NCBI GenBank assembly: GCA_029582265.1
Contig: CM055819.1
Location: 25,124,715 to 25,188,714, forward strand
Length of the DNA: 64,000 nucleotides
Origin: Zoroaster sp. YZ-2022
Lineage: Eukaryota > Echinodermata > Asteroidea > Forcipulatida > Zoroasteridae
Reading direction: 5' to 3'
The translations under genes were made by a program, and so were the position numbers. Numbering within the stretch: position 1 is the stretch's first letter; each line of letters opens with the position of its first letter. This document shows, one piece after another, positions 1 to 10,706 of this stretch. The notes below the pieces were generated by a model. That model saw only the letters and a program-made list of their open reading frames with translations. It searched no databases and had not been told where the DNA came from.

Positions 1-324
1 TTAAAGAACCTGTATGGATGCATTGACAGACATCTTACCTAAAGTGTACATGCATACTGGGGGTTAGGATGAAAGAACCTGTATGGATGCATTGACAGAC
101 ATCTTACCTAAAGTGTACATGCATACTGGGGGTTAGGGTTAAAGAACCTGTATGGATGCATTGGCAGACATCTTACCTAAAGTGTACATGCATACTGGGG
201 GTTAGGGTTAAAGAACCTGTATGGATGCATTGACAGACATCTTACCTAAAGTGTACATGCATACTGGGGGTTAGGATTAAAGAACCTGTATGGATGCATT
301 GACAGACATCTTACCTAAAGTGTA
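1..324. repeat. 69-bp tandem repeat array, about 4.7 copies
   Basis: The unit starts at AAAGAACCTG and recurs at 3, 72, 141, 210 and 279, an exact 69-bp period. Copies differ almost only at one position (GGATTAA or GGGTTAA). Each unit ends in GGGGGTTAGG, which resembles one telomere-type TTAGGG step. The same repeat occurs at 22690-23370 and as single remnants near 41557 and 57340, so it marks the left edge of the large duplicated units. No coding role is seen. Confidence 0.97.
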
Positions 325-1253
325 TATTGGCTTTATGGGACCAACTAAACGTAACCATTTGTCAGACACATCTAGTCATTATGCATTATAACTCACTCAT
401 TGTTTGCACACTGCAGAAAGCTGTGGTGACACATGTATGAGCTATATTTGGTCACATTCATGTGAGTCAGCTGTTGAGCTGGTGGTCCCTCAATTTTTGC
501 TGTTCAAGGTTTGTGGCTCCATGCAAGTTTGGGGCTGGTTTTGACTGATTATAGACTCTGAAGCAAAACATGACTTTTTTTCAACAAAGCTCATATTGTT
601 ACGGTCACAGTTTGTGTCCATAGTTATTTTCAGCTCATATTCACTGAGCCGTTAATCCTTTGGTTTCTTAACTTTCTCTACCAATGTCTTGGTACATGTG
701 TGTAACAGCTCACATCTATAGTTCTGTACCCACCTCATCACTGGACGATCCGTGGGCGTGGTTGACATGCCTACCTAGTCTATCTACTCTATGACTACCT
801 ACTCTGAGTGGCACTGATGGGCTGTGATGTTCCCCACAGGGCTACCTACTCTGTTCAACAAGATGCCTGGTGGTAAGTGCTGGAGCCGAGCCCCCCCCCC
901 CCCCCCCCAGTCCCGAGCCCCCGAGTTGACCGAGCAAGCTGGCATTCCGATTTCTTTATGGTAATGATTTAATATTCGGCCGAATACTTATTTGTTGATT
1001 TATTTCTGCTGTAAACCACTTCATGTCTTGATTTATTATTTCCTAAATTAATGTCATTCACTTGTAGTCACCCGTTGAGATTGGTATAAATAAATTCATG
1101 TAATTATTGTTATAATTATTATACAGAATGTCTCAACCTGTGTCCTTTGTCATCAGTTGCTGGTTTCCCTATTCATTTATCATTTTGGTTATTCCCTTGT
1201 TTATCGTCTGCCTTGCGCACCGGCTTTGATGGCTATTCACCGGATCAGTTGGT
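325..1253. other. Non-coding duplicated flank with an 18-base C run
   Basis: No gene is seen. Positions 330-400 hold the empty target site of the large tyrosine-recombinase element (ATT at 399-401 followed by GTTTGCACAC). A homopolymer C run covers about 891-908. The stretch is repeated at 30416-32660 and 50101-52420, where an extra segment of about 1.4 kb (30760-32171 in the second unit) lies between the bases matching 727 and 728. Confidence 0.7.
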
Positions 1254-1938
1254 CGTATGTAACAATCTGATGACAAGTTCTGCAGGCCAGAGTTAAATTC
1301 AAGGAGCGTGGAGTCTGAAAAGATGTCCAGCTCAGCTAGACTGAGCACACCCCTAGTTTCAACTTCAAACAGGTCCAATAGCAAACGGACATCAGATTTA
1401 CAGTTTAAAGGGATGGTACATCATTGGTATTGTTGGCAAAACTGCTTCTGCGAGGATCAACTCTCTTTGAATCAAGACAGGTGTTGTGTCTGCTTTATTG
1501 TATTAGCGCCCTCAATTGTCAGTGTTGAGATATGATAAGCCAGATTGGAAATGTAGTTATGAAGTTCAAGAACATACAATAATTTTACCATTAACTAAAA
1601 TTGTTGTCAGTGTCATTTATTTCCATTCAGTTATGTGTGTATTCAGTTTAATGTGGAATTTAAGAAAGAGAACTCTTTCCTAAATTCAAACTAGAAGTTA
1701 TTTCACTTTTCTCAAAAATGACAGAGCTTCGGACACAATTATTTCAAGTGAAGATTGATACCATCGTTAGCTTTTACACCTAGTACGTTTCACAATACAA
1801 TTCAACCAAATTTGGTTATTTTTGATTTATAAATCCTATTCCTTACCATTAACAAATCAAAATTAAATCTTAAAAATAATTGTCACACTAAATTCTAGAA
1901 CTTGTATTCAATAGACAGTGCCCAATACATTGTGAATG
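1254..1938 (-). other. Conserved 3' flank / likely 3' UTR of GPCR copy 1
   Basis: This block is repeated downstream of the other receptors (4386-5071, 15786-16453, 32661-33358, 52420-53127) with high identity. On the minus strand it follows the receptor stop codon. A candidate AATAAA polyadenylation signal (TTTATT on the plus strand) lies at 1616-1621 and is conserved at 4751-4756. The short plus-strand ORF here has no support as a protein. Confidence 0.55.
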
Positions 1939-2922
1939 TTACTGAGCTTCAACTGTTTCCATTTCTGGACGAACTTGATTTGGTTGTCTCCATCGATCAC
2001 ATTTGCACACCATAGACTTGAATGCTTTCCGAAGCTGATCATATTTGAATCCATACAAGACTGGGTTTATAGCAGAATTCACCAATGATAAGAAAGTAAA
2101 TATGTCCCAAATGATGAAATTATCACTGTCACTAATTATATCGGAACCACTTAAGAATGGACCTATGAAGAACCAGATTGTTCCAGGTAACACAAGAATG
2201 AAGAAAGCCATGGTGACAATAGCAAGACTGCTGGTGACTTTCTTGTGAGCTTGGTGCAGCTGTTGAGCTGGTCCCTGGATTCCTTGCTCTTCTAGGTTTC
2301 TGGCTCCTTGTTTGAGGTTGGCAAGGATTCTGATGTACATCCAAAATGTAGCTCCAGCCGGTAGAAGAAACACTATCATTGACACAATGCCAAAAATGGT
2401 TTTAGCTGCACTGTTTTTAAATGAGCAGTTATCAGATTGGTACTGGATGATCATAAAAACTGTACGAGGCAAATGCACCATGGGTGGAATAACCCAAACA
2501 GCAAGTAATAACAGGGTGATCTTTCTTCTAGTGAAGTAGTTTGGATACTGCAAAGGTCGGTTGATTCCAATAAAGCGTTCAAAATTTGCCAATGTGAGGC
2601 TCAGTACAGAGTTGACACTGAAGCAGTTGATAAAGAAATAATATGTCCATGTACTTTTGTACAGAAAAATTAATTCCGAAGTACAATGAGTACTGTTGAG
2701 AGTGAACTGTAAGGTAATGAATGGATACAGAGATAAACATGTAGAAACTAATGCATCTGTGATAGCTAGATTCAGAATCATGAAGTTGGTGACATTATGC
2801 AGTGTCCTTGTATAACATATAGTCACACATACAAGAATGTTTCCGATCAACCCCACAATTCCTACAAGTATCATCACAACTTGATAAAATGTCTGTATCT
2901 CCTCATTAATATTGTCATCCAT
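1939..2922 (-). CDS. Rhodopsin-like (class A) GPCR, tandem family copy 1
   Basis: A single-exon receptor of 327 residues that would sit in the plasma membrane and signal through G proteins; the ligand is unknown. Seven hydrophobic segments are visible: TM1 about 14-36 with GN (N28), TM2 with LAITD (D56), TM3 preceded by C80 and ending in ERF (E115-R116-F117, replacing DRY), TM4 with W143, TM5 with P188, TM6 about 229-253 with P246, and TM7 with NPVLY (286-290). C80 can pair with C166 in loop 2. N76 and N165 are N-glycosylation sequons. C306 and C308 after TM7 could be palmitoylated. The TM6 toggle tryptophan is replaced by valine. The start is the ATG shared by all paralogues. Tandem intronless clusters of this type resemble chemosensory GPCR expansions of marine invertebrates, but that role is inference. 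Confidence 0.93.
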   Translation of the reverse strand: MDDNINEEIQTFYQVVMILVGIVGLIGNILVCVTICYTRTLHNVTNFMILNLAITDALVSTCLSLYPFITLQFTLNSTHCTSELIFLYKSTWTYYFFINCFSVNSVLSLTLANFERFIGINRPLQYPNYFTRRKITLLLLAVWVIPPMVHLPRTVFMIIQYQSDNCSFKNSAAKTIFGIVSMIVFLLPAGATFWMYIRILANLKQGARNLEEQGIQGPAQQLHQAHKKVTSSLAIVTMAFFILVLPGTIWFFIGPFLSGSDIISDSDNFIIWDIFTFLSLVNSAINPVLYGFKYDQLRKAFKSMVCKCDRWRQPNQVRPEMETVEAQ

Positions 2923-3344
2923 CTCCAGTGTCTTTGCTCACTCTTCAGTGTCTTTGCATGCTGTATGTAAACAATGAAAATGATTCAATCACCCTGCAAA
3001 CAGTTCAAGTAGGACCAATGTTACTGGCAGGAAGCTATGTGAGATCATAGACACAGCAGAGCAGCTTTGAGTGCATAAATTCCAGCCGACTGTCAATATC
3101 CCATTGTGGATGACCCTGAGCTTCACGAATAGACCCACCCAGTATGTCAACCAAACGGCACAGATAAACCAATAGGATTTAGCCTTTCCATGACAATTCG
3201 TACGATGCAGCTAGGTCAAGCCTTTGGTTTTAGACGAGTAAAGTCATAAAAGTCATTATTAGCCACTGTTGCCAGCCATTGTTCCTCACAATAAGAGGAG
3301 TCGTACACTTGGTCTGCATATTACTCTCAGAGTAAAACTGAATA
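2923..3344. other. Upstream flank of GPCR copy 1
   Basis: Non-coding sequence upstream of the receptor start, conserved above the other copies (6068-6480, 14857-15140, 17447-17860, 34343-34740). It would contain the receptor promoter and 5' UTR, but no core promoter element can be defended from the sequence alone. Confidence 0.45.
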
Positions 3345-3765
3345 GAGTCTAAAACCCAATGTACAAATTAAAAAATTTCATGCGATGCAAGTACATGTAG
3401 GAACGAAGCTGGTCTGGTAATTATGAGCGAGTAATAAACGACCGTCTCTGAAAAACTAACTGTGGGCGCACTAACAATGCACTTACCAATATCACTAGAT
3501 TGCAAATTGAGGCCTTTATATTAAATCTCTTTTTCAAATTGATAGGTGCATGTAGAGTCTAAAACCCATTCTACAAATGAAACAATTTAGTGTGGTGCAA
3601 GTAGAGGCAAAGCTGGTCTGGTAATTATGAACGAGTAATAAACGACCGTCTCTGAAAAACTAACTGTGGGACCACTAACAATGCAATTACCATTACCACT
3701 AGACTGCAAATTGAGGCCTTTATATCAAACCTCTTTTTCAAATTGATGTGTACATGTAGGATGTG
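3345..3765. repeat. Two direct repeats of about 210 bp
   Basis: Both copies begin with GAGTCTAAAACCCA (3345 and 3555) and end near CTCTTTTTCAAATTGAT. They share the stretch around AATAAACGACCGTCTCTGAAA. The same double repeat occurs upstream of GPCR copy 6 and after the first gap (about 37660-38010), but only one copy is present near 17865-18075. Confidence 0.85.
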
Positions 3766-4027
3766 CATACAAATTTACTGCATTAATTTAATACAAAAAC
3801 AGATAAAAGTCTTGCATACATGTACTTTAACCCTAACCCCTTACATGCTTTTCACAGACACCCTGCTAAATGCAACAATACAACCAGAAAAGTGTGCTAA
3901 ATGCAACAAGATCTACCAGCTAGAACAATGGTTCTTTTGTTCTCCTCCGAGGGTAACAAGATGCAATGACTGTTTACATGCATTGCAAGTTGTTGCATTG
4001 AGTATGGTTAGTGTTAAATGTTACTGA
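3743..4027 (+). CDS. Cysteine-rich exon-like ORF, copy 1 (function unknown)
   Basis: A 94-codon open frame, divergent from the neighbouring receptor. The conserved part holds KCAKCNKIYQLEQWFFC followed by RCNDC. This gives a cysteine pattern C-x2-C-x11-C-x7-C-x2-C that could bind zinc. An internal candidate exon runs from after TTTTCACAG (3857) to before GTAACA (3953), about 95 nt, so the true gene may be spliced rather than a single ORF. It recurs at 15138, 18085, 35728 and 38703, each upstream of a GPCR unit, with few amino-acid changes. I do not recognise the family. It may be an exon of a decayed gene carried along by the duplications. Confidence 0.4.
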   Translation: MMCTCRMCIQIYCINLIQKQIKVLHTCTLTLTPYMLFTDTLLNATIQPEKCAKCNKIYQLEQWFFCSPPRVTRCNDCLHALQVVALSMVSVKCY

Positions 4028-4057
4028 AGATATTAAACAAAAATAACAATAAATTAA

Positions 4058-4384
4058 CCCTAACTCCCTATGCCCATTTCTGAATCCTCCAAAATCCTTC
4101 AGTAGTAAAGCAAGCACATGACATGTATGCACACATGTGTTTCTAATCTGTGATACATGTACATGTACATGACCAGGGACCCTCCCTGCATGCATGGAGC
4201 AATAAACAGTGTCCACTGGCCCAAGCACTGACCTTGCAATCACTACAACAAACATGAATGTACGTACATGTACCATGGAAAGGCAAGTATGCCTAATTAT
4301 AATAACCTCAATCCTCCAAAATCCTGCACTTTAGCAAAGAGGATTTTGGAGGATTTTGGAGGATTTTGGGCGTAAGGGTAAGGG
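4058..4384. mobile_element. MITE-like element built from GGATTTTGGA motifs, copy 1
   Basis: The left end reads TTAACCCTAACTCCC and the right end GGCGTAAGGGTAAGGG, so the two ends are roughly inverted. Just inside, AATCCTCCAAAATCC on the left is inverted as repeated GGATTTTGGA on the right (about 4340-4369). Related segments are at 15416-15782, 18380-18650 (right end missing) and 41112-41553. The last has clear TTAA target duplications; here only the left TTAA (4054-4057) is seen. Confidence 0.5.
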
Positions 4385-4385
4385 T

Positions 4386-5071
4386 CAGATCAGTTGGTCG
4401 TATGATGACAAGTTCCGCGGGCCAGAGTTAAATTCAAGGAGCTTGGAGTCTGAAAAGATGTCCAGCTCAACTAGACTGAGCACACCCCTAGTTTCAACTT
4501 CAAACAGGTCCAATAGCAAACGCACATCAGATTTACAGTTTGAAGGGATGGTACATCATTGGTATTGTTGACAAAACTGCTTCTACGAGTATCAACTCTC
4601 TTTGAATCAAGACAGGTGTTGTGTCTGCTTTATTGTATTAGCGCCCTCAAGTGTCAGGGTTGAGATATGATAAGCCAGATTGGAAATGTGGTTATGAAGT
4701 TCAAGAACATGCAAGAATTTTACCATTAACTAAGATTGTTGTCAGTGTCATTTATTTCCATTCAGTTATGTGTGTATTCAGTTTAATGTGGAATTTAAGA
4801 AAGAGAACTCTTTCCTAAATTCAAACTAGAAGTTATTTCACTTTTCTCAAAAATGACAGAGCTTCGGACACAATTATTTCAAGTGAAGATTGATACCATC
4901 GTTAGCTTTTACACCTAGTAAAGTTCACAATACAATTCAACCAAATTTGGTTATTTTTGATTTATAAATCCTATTCCTTACCATTAACAAATCAAAATTA
5001 AATCTTAAAAATAATTGACACTAAATTCTAGAACTTGTATTCAATAGACAGTGCCCAATACATTGTGAATG
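4386..5071 (-). other. Conserved 3' flank of GPCR copy 2
   Basis: Near-identical to 1266-1938 and lies downstream of the second receptor on the minus strand. It carries the conserved TTTATT (4751-4756) that would read AATAAA on the transcript. The small plus-strand ORF at 4356-4571 is the same non-coding block read in another direction. Confidence 0.5.
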
Positions 5072-6067
5072 TTACTGAGCTTCAACTGTTTGCATTTCTG
5101 GACCAACTTGATTTGGTTGTCTCCATCGATCACATCTGCACACCATAGACTTGAATGCTTTCCGAAGCTGTTCATATTTGAATCCATACAAGACTGGGTT
5201 TATAGCAGAATTCACCAATGCTAAGAAAACAATTATGTCCCAAATGATGGCATTACCACTGTCACTAATTATATCAAAACTACTTAACAATGGATCCATG
5301 AAGAACCAGATTGCTCCAGGTAACACAAGAATGAAGAAAGCCGTGGTGACAACAGCAAGAGTGCTGGTGACTTTCTTGTGAGCTTGGTGCAGCTGTTGAG
5401 CTGGTCCCTGGATTCCTTGCTCTTCTAGGTTTCTGGCTCCTTGTTTGAGGTTGGCAAGGATTCGGATGTACATCCAAAATGTAGCTCCAACCGGTAGAAG
5501 AAACACTATCGTTGACACAATGCCAAAAATGGTTTTACCTGCACTGTTTTTAAATGAGCAGTTATCAGATTGGTACTGGATGATCATAAAAACTGTACAA
5601 GGCAAATGCACCATGGGTGGAATAACCCAAACAGCAAGTAATAACAGGGTGATCTTTCTTCTAGTGAAGTAGTTTGGATACTGCAAAGGTCGGTCGATTC
5701 CAATAAATCGTTCAAAATTTGCCAGTGTGAGGCTCAGTACAGAGTTGACACTGAAGCAGTTGATAAAGAAATAATAAGTCCATGTACTTTTGTACAGAAA
5801 AATTAATTCCGAAGTACAATGAGTACTGTTGAGAGTGAAATAAGATACAAACTGTAAGGTAATGAATGGATACAGAGGAAAACATGTAGAAACCAATGCA
5901 TCTGCAATAGCTAGATTCAGAATCATCAAGTTGGTGACATTATGCAGTGTCCTTGTATAACATATAGTCACACATACAAGAATGTTTCCGATCAACCCCA
6001 CAATTCCTACAAGTATCTTCACAACCTGATAAAATGTCTGTATCTCCTCATTAATATTGTCATCCAT
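5072..6067 (-). CDS. Rhodopsin-like (class A) GPCR, tandem family copy 2
   Basis: An intact single-exon receptor of 331 residues with the same plan as copy 1: GN in TM1, LAIAD in TM2, ERF after TM3, W in TM4, P in TM5 and NPVLY in TM7. The frame opens one GTG codon earlier, but the ATG at 6067 matches the start of the paralogues and is chosen. Compared with copy 1, loop 1 carries four extra residues (VSYF before TLNSTHC) and loop 3 is strongly changed (DPLLSSFDIISDSGNA). The membrane segments are almost unchanged. This pattern fits divergence in ligand choice, which is inference. Confidence 0.93.
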   Translation of the reverse strand: MDDNINEEIQTFYQVVKILVGIVGLIGNILVCVTICYTRTLHNVTNLMILNLAIADALVSTCFPLYPFITLQFVSYFTLNSTHCTSELIFLYKSTWTYYFFINCFSVNSVLSLTLANFERFIGIDRPLQYPNYFTRRKITLLLLAVWVIPPMVHLPCTVFMIIQYQSDNCSFKNSAGKTIFGIVSTIVFLLPVGATFWMYIRILANLKQGARNLEEQGIQGPAQQLHQAHKKVTSTLAVVTTAFFILVLPGAIWFFMDPLLSSFDIISDSGNAIIWDIIVFLALVNSAINPVLYGFKYEQLRKAFKSMVCRCDRWRQPNQVGPEMQTVEAQ

Positions 6068-7116
6068 CACCAGTGTCTTTGCTCACTCTTCAGTGTCTTT
6101 GCTCGCTGTATGTAAACAATGAAAATGATTCAATCAACCTGCAAACAGTTCAAGTAGGACCAACATTACTGGCAGGAAGCTATATGAGATCACAGACACA
6201 GCAGAGCAGCTTTGAGTAAATTCCAACCGACTGTCAATATCCCATTGTTAACGACCCTGATCTTCACGAATACACCGACTCAGTATGTCAACCAAACGGT
6301 ACAGAGTAACCAATAGGATGTATTTAGCCTTTCCATGACAACTGGTACCACATGATGTATCTAGACGTCAATTAAACCTTTGGCTTTTGATGCATGTACA
6401 CCACACTATACATGTAATGTCATACGTCATTATTATCCATCATTGTTCAGCCATTATTCCTCACAATAAAGCCATTTTCACATGAGTCAAACAGTAGGCG
6501 TTTTCATACTTGGATCGCTTTACCAAAGTATTAGTGCTGGAACAATTAAAAGTCTGTTAACCTACCAACCAACCTAAACTGCACTATCAACCGTTACTGA
6601 AAACCAATATTAAAAAAAAAAAATTAAAAAAACCCCACAATTTTGAAAGAATTTGCTGCCCAGATGTTCATGACTTTCTTTTTTCCACATTGGTTATTAA
6701 ACAATCATTGCGGGAAGTTTACTGATGCTTTTTGATTGACACTCAACCCCTGTGATATCGACTCAACTCATACCCAAGTCATCTTGTACCCAGTTCAACT
6801 CCTACCTAAACAACCCAAGTCAAGTGACTCAACTCGTACCAGAGTCAACTTGTTCCCAGGTCAACCCAGAAAGACCAGCTACATGTAGAAGACAAACATG
6901 AAGTAAAAAAGGCTTGAAAAAGAAATGGCAGTGAAAGAATAATAAGTTTATAAAGTGCTGCTTATTACATTTGTAGGAATGAATTTGTTCGCTAAAACGT
7001 AGACAACATTTTGTTTAAAAAATAAAATGGATGTACATACGTACATGTACATGATGTAGTCTGACTGACTGTGTCTCATAGTATCCTCCTTTAGTACATG
7101 TAATATGTTAAAGGAA
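6068..7116. other. Upstream flank of GPCR copy 2, with GTACC/GTCAACT short repeats
   Basis: No gene is seen. The first 400 bases match the upstream flanks of other receptors. Positions about 6760-6870 hold irregular copies of GACTCAACTCGTACCAGAG, which are expanded at 18655-18895 and degenerate at 54850-54980. TACATGTA at 7095-7102 replaces a plain TA found at 19105-19106 in the paralogous segment. Confidence 0.6.
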
Positions 7117-7819
7117 GAGATTGCCTACAACTCCCACAGTCTCCTCATTTAACAATTGTTAACCAGTTCACGTCGGGAATATGTATTTTTTTCCGGTTCC
7201 CCCGTGCGGGTTTATTTTCAGTGAAAAATTAGAAAAAAATTTCTAGCCATTAATAACTTTTTTTGTCAATGAAACTAAGTCCGGACACCCAAATAAACAC
7301 CTTTACTCATTGACATTTTGAGAATTAAATAGCTTGTTTTTTTAATTACAGTTGTGTTTGCTCAGCACAATTAGACCGTTGGCAAGCTCCGACAGCCTAT
7401 TAGCGACCAGCACCCGGTCGAACAGAAGGCATACCGGGAGAGAGGAAAGGCCTCGTAAACAATGGATATAAATCCGTCTTTACAAATTCTTGGCTGGTAC
7501 GTCAAAGGAACAGGTCTTGGATAAAGGGATTACGCAAAAATCAACAAAAAGAGTGAACTCGTTCATTGTTTGCAGTGCCTTTTGTCCGGGGCCACCGAAC
7601 CGTGACCCCATGGACTCCAAGAAACAATTGCTTGTATAATACAAGTCAGCCGCCACGACGGCACGGCACGTGTGGTGTGTTGACAAGTCTCCCGGTAGCA
7701 CACACAAAAATCAGAATGCGTGTTTAGACGCTCTCCAATCCCCGGTTCAAAAAATGCGTGTACACACAGCCTCCGACGCGAACTGGTTAAAGGAGATGGC
7801 AGGAGTTGAGAGGCAGTCT
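7117..7819. repeat. Long hairpin (imperfect palindrome) split by an inserted element
   Basis: The left arm is 7117-7162 and the right arm 7787-7819. Together they correspond to the uninterrupted 85-bp palindrome seen at 19121-19205, centred on AACAATTGTT. A 624-bp element lies exactly in the TTAA of the loop. Confidence 0.75.
7163..7786. mobile_element. TTAA-target MITE-like element (piggyBac- or Kolobok-type signature)
   Basis: The left end is TTAA then CCAGTTCACGTCGG, and the right end is CCGACGCGAACTGG then TTAA, giving 14-bp terminal inverted repeats with one mismatch and a TTAA target duplication (7159-7162 and 7787-7790). The paralogous sites at 19150-19170, 36195-36210 and 39172-39187 lack the insert and carry a single TTAA. 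No transposase ORF is present; the short ORFs inside are not conserved elsewhere in the window. TTAA duplication is typical of piggyBac and Kolobok elements. Confidence 0.85.
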
Positions 7820-9560
7820 CAACAGGATGCATGGAGCTTATTCAAAGGCAGGTTCAAACTTCATGAGGATGTACTGTAAAAGTCAAGTGATAACTGAGAA
7901 TGTTGACAATTAAGATGCTCTTTTACCACTGTTGACATCAAGAAATTTGCTTCACCTTCAATGACCACCCCACTCCCAATTTATCTTCTTTTTTTTCTTC
8001 CTTTTTTAAAATTTTAAATCACTTGCATTCATGTACAATGTACACATGACAACACCCACTGCCCTCCTAGTACTACATGTACATGTACTACAGTGTACTA
8101 CAATGTAATTAAAGTAGGAAAAAATTGGTGTATGAGCTTTGCATTCCTCAGAACAGAGGTGCCTACATGTACAATGTACATGTACCTGTAGAGTACATTT
8201 GAATTTATTACAGCTCTGTTGTTCAGTAATTAAAACATGCTTTTATTTATTTCATGTCAAATTGCAGGAAATATCACCATGTTGGTTATCGGCAAGAAGT
8301 GAGGTTGTGTCGGGGATATACATGTACATGTATCAAGGATGCCCGCCGCACAACTTTTTGGATCCTAATGGACAATATACAGTAAGGGATTTTCATATCC
8401 TCTAGTAAACTAGTTTGCTAAATATGATGCGATCTACGTGTTTTTACAACATTCAATTATTTTCCCTCGCAATTAACAAATTGGTTTCCTTATTGGTGAC
8501 ATTTCTGTAGTGAGCTTTATTACACGTACATGTAGTTAAACAATTTTTAGTACATGTATGTACAAGTGTACACAGATCCCAACCAATTTGGACTCGCACT
8601 CAGACTCAAGCTTTCAGATGAACTTAGCAGCAAAGGGTCATTCCACATCAAATCACACACTTCCCAAGGTTAGTTTTTTTTCCAAATTCCAAATTAAAGG
8701 CAAAAATATACTCATTGTGTAGACCAAATATAAAAATTTGCTCTTAATTAAGTAATTATGTGAAATACATGTAAGGGTGTACATACATGTACTTTTAAAG
8801 ATGTGCAGGGCACTCAATGTACAATATGTACGTACTTTGTGTTTGCATCATTTGATATGGTGTGACTGGGTGTGACTGGGGTTGGTTCTGCAGTGTGAAT
8901 AGGGGGACCCAGGATTTACTTGGGGGACGAACAGACCTTAGGTGGGGGGAGTGTCAGAATTCTACCTCACTTAGTCTTTTGGTCATGGCTAAGCTCGAGG
9001 GTTAGTTGTGACAGGGAACGCGAGTCCAAATTGGGTTGAGTCCGAGTCCGAGTTATTGTACATGATGATTCAAGTCCGAATTGGTTAAAATCAGACGATT
9101 TTGGATTCAAGTCCAAATCAAAGGTTATATAAGGCTGTCAGCATCAATTTCAATAAAAACAGTTTTTGTAGCAACAGCTTCTTTGTCTGAAGTATGGTGC
9201 TGGTAAAATGTCTAAAAAGTGAAGAGATACAAAACCGACCTGTGAAAGGTTTAGCCTATATTTACTTGTATGGTTTACAATAAAACAGCAAAACAATCTC
9301 CAATTTCCAGCTTTGTCTGTACGCATTCTTATATTGAAAAGTGTTATTTCTTAAAATTTCTTAAAATTTGAAAAAGACAGCATTTGAGATGGAATAAGTT
9401 CACAGAATGTTTGGTACCATTAGATCTTCAAACCAAATAAGCTTTAAGATAATAATTCACAACATTTGTTTTCAGGCAATTACCCATAGTATAAACTGCC
9501 TATAATGCTTACACTAATGCTATTCTTGAGTAATGTAAACAATTAGATTTACATGAAACT
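7820..9560. other. Intergenic repeat block with exon-like relics and an inverted repeat
   Basis: No intact gene. The block recurs at 19206-22480, 36250-37020, 39225-41100 and 55300-57300. A relic at about 8268-8400 starts after a 3' splice-like CAAATTGCAG and reads EISPCWLSARSEVV and later CPPHNFLDPNGQYTVRDF. The paralogues differ by frame-changing indels, so it is not a working exon here. Sequence near 8575-8610 (CCAATTTGGACTCGCACTC) is inverted near 9010-9050, forming a pair about 430 bp apart. Confidence 0.5.
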
Positions 9561-10475
9561 TACTTGCTGTTATTGGATTAGTACAAGTGTGGGACACATA
9601 AATTATTTTTGTATGTGTTTAGGGAATGGGGATGCTAGGAGTCATTTTTAATATAGAGGCAGGAAATTATTACAGTCCGTGTAAGTACATTTTGTGTTCG
9701 TAATATATATTTTATACATTCGGATGTATGTATTTACGTGTTTTTACAAAATTGTTTACGGGTACCCGGGTGTCTGTAGATCTCCAATTTCGGGTATCCG
9801 GTTCCCAAAATAACAGCACAGCCTTACATGTATTGTCATATGACATACATACACATGAAATAGCCGAAAATCAAATAACACAAAAAGGTGTCTAACCAAT
9901 ATCAGTTTTTCAGATACGATCACAACAAGTAATGTCATTATCTTTATAATCACCCATCTTTGCTCTTATACATGCATACATACTGTACGCATTTAGAATT
10001 CAGTTGAGTTTGATCAGTAAATAATTTCAACTTCAAACACCTCCAGTACCAATTTACTAACTGCACATCAGATTTACAGTTTGTAGGGAAGGTACATAAT
10101 TGGTATTGTTGGCAAAACTGCTTCTACGAGTATTAACTTGCTTTGGATCAAGATATACATGTATGTTATACAACCAACTGTTTACATGTAGGTTATTACA
10201 ATGTACATTAACATTTGTGTGTATTCAGTTTTAAAATGTGGAAGTCTTTTCTAAATTCAAACTGGAAGTTTATTTTACTTTTCTCAAATGACAGAGCCTC
10301 AGACACCACTGTTTCAAGGGAAGATTGATACCATCATTAGCTTATACACTTTTGTTATTTTTGATTTACAAAAATCCTGTATCTTTTCATTAACAAATCA
10401 AAATTAAATCTTCCAAACAATTGTCACTCTAAAGGGTAGAACTTTATATTGTGATTGTTACTAAGCTTCAACTGT
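9561..10475. other. Unclassified insertion block plus 3' flank of GPCR fragment
   Basis: Positions about 9780-10020 resemble 12060-12860 (shared features include AGAAATCAAATAA-like sequence and ATTCAGTTGAGTTTGATCAG), so an unclassified repeat has been inserted in both units. Positions 10020-10475 are a diverged copy of the receptor 3' flank. No gene of its own. Confidence 0.5.
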
Positions 10476-10706
10476 TTATATTTCCTGACTAATTTCATTT
10501 GGTTGTCTCCATCGATCACATCTGCACACCATAGACTTGAATGCTTTCAGAAGCTGTTTATATTTGAATCCATACAAGACTGGGTTTATAAAAGAATTCA
10601 CCAACGATAACAAACAAAATATGTTCCACACAATAACTTTGTCACTCTCATTAATTATATGAGAACCATATAACAATGCATCTATGAAGAACCAGATTGC
10701 TCCAGG
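10476..10706 (-). pseudogene. GPCR family fragment (end of TM6 to C-terminus)
   Basis: Only the last quarter of the receptor remains: PGAIWFF from the end of TM6, a distinct loop 3 (DALLYGSHIINESDK), TM7 with NPVLY and the C-tail with CRCDRWRQPN. The C-terminus stops early, after SQEI. Upstream, receptor sequence ends abruptly at about 10706 and continues as a minus-strand SINE head, so the 5' three quarters of the gene are missing. It cannot make a seven-helix receptor. Confidence 0.9.

Noticed and set aside
1..324. 69-bp repeats considered as a CRISPR array
   Set aside because: The repeats are directly adjacent without unique spacers and the context is a eukaryotic genome.
1..324. 69-bp repeats considered as telomeric DNA
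   Set aside because: Only one TTAGGG-like step occurs per 69 bp, and the arrays are internal to the duplicated units.
2045..2539. Short ORFs antisense to or out of frame with the GPCRs (repeated in every copy)
   Set aside because: They recur only because the receptor sequence is conserved. Their protein changes track receptor synonymous sites and they have no domain.
7480..7879. ORFs inside and next to the 624-bp TTAA element
   Set aside because: They are found only where the element interrupts the hairpin, overlap one another on both strands and have no domain.
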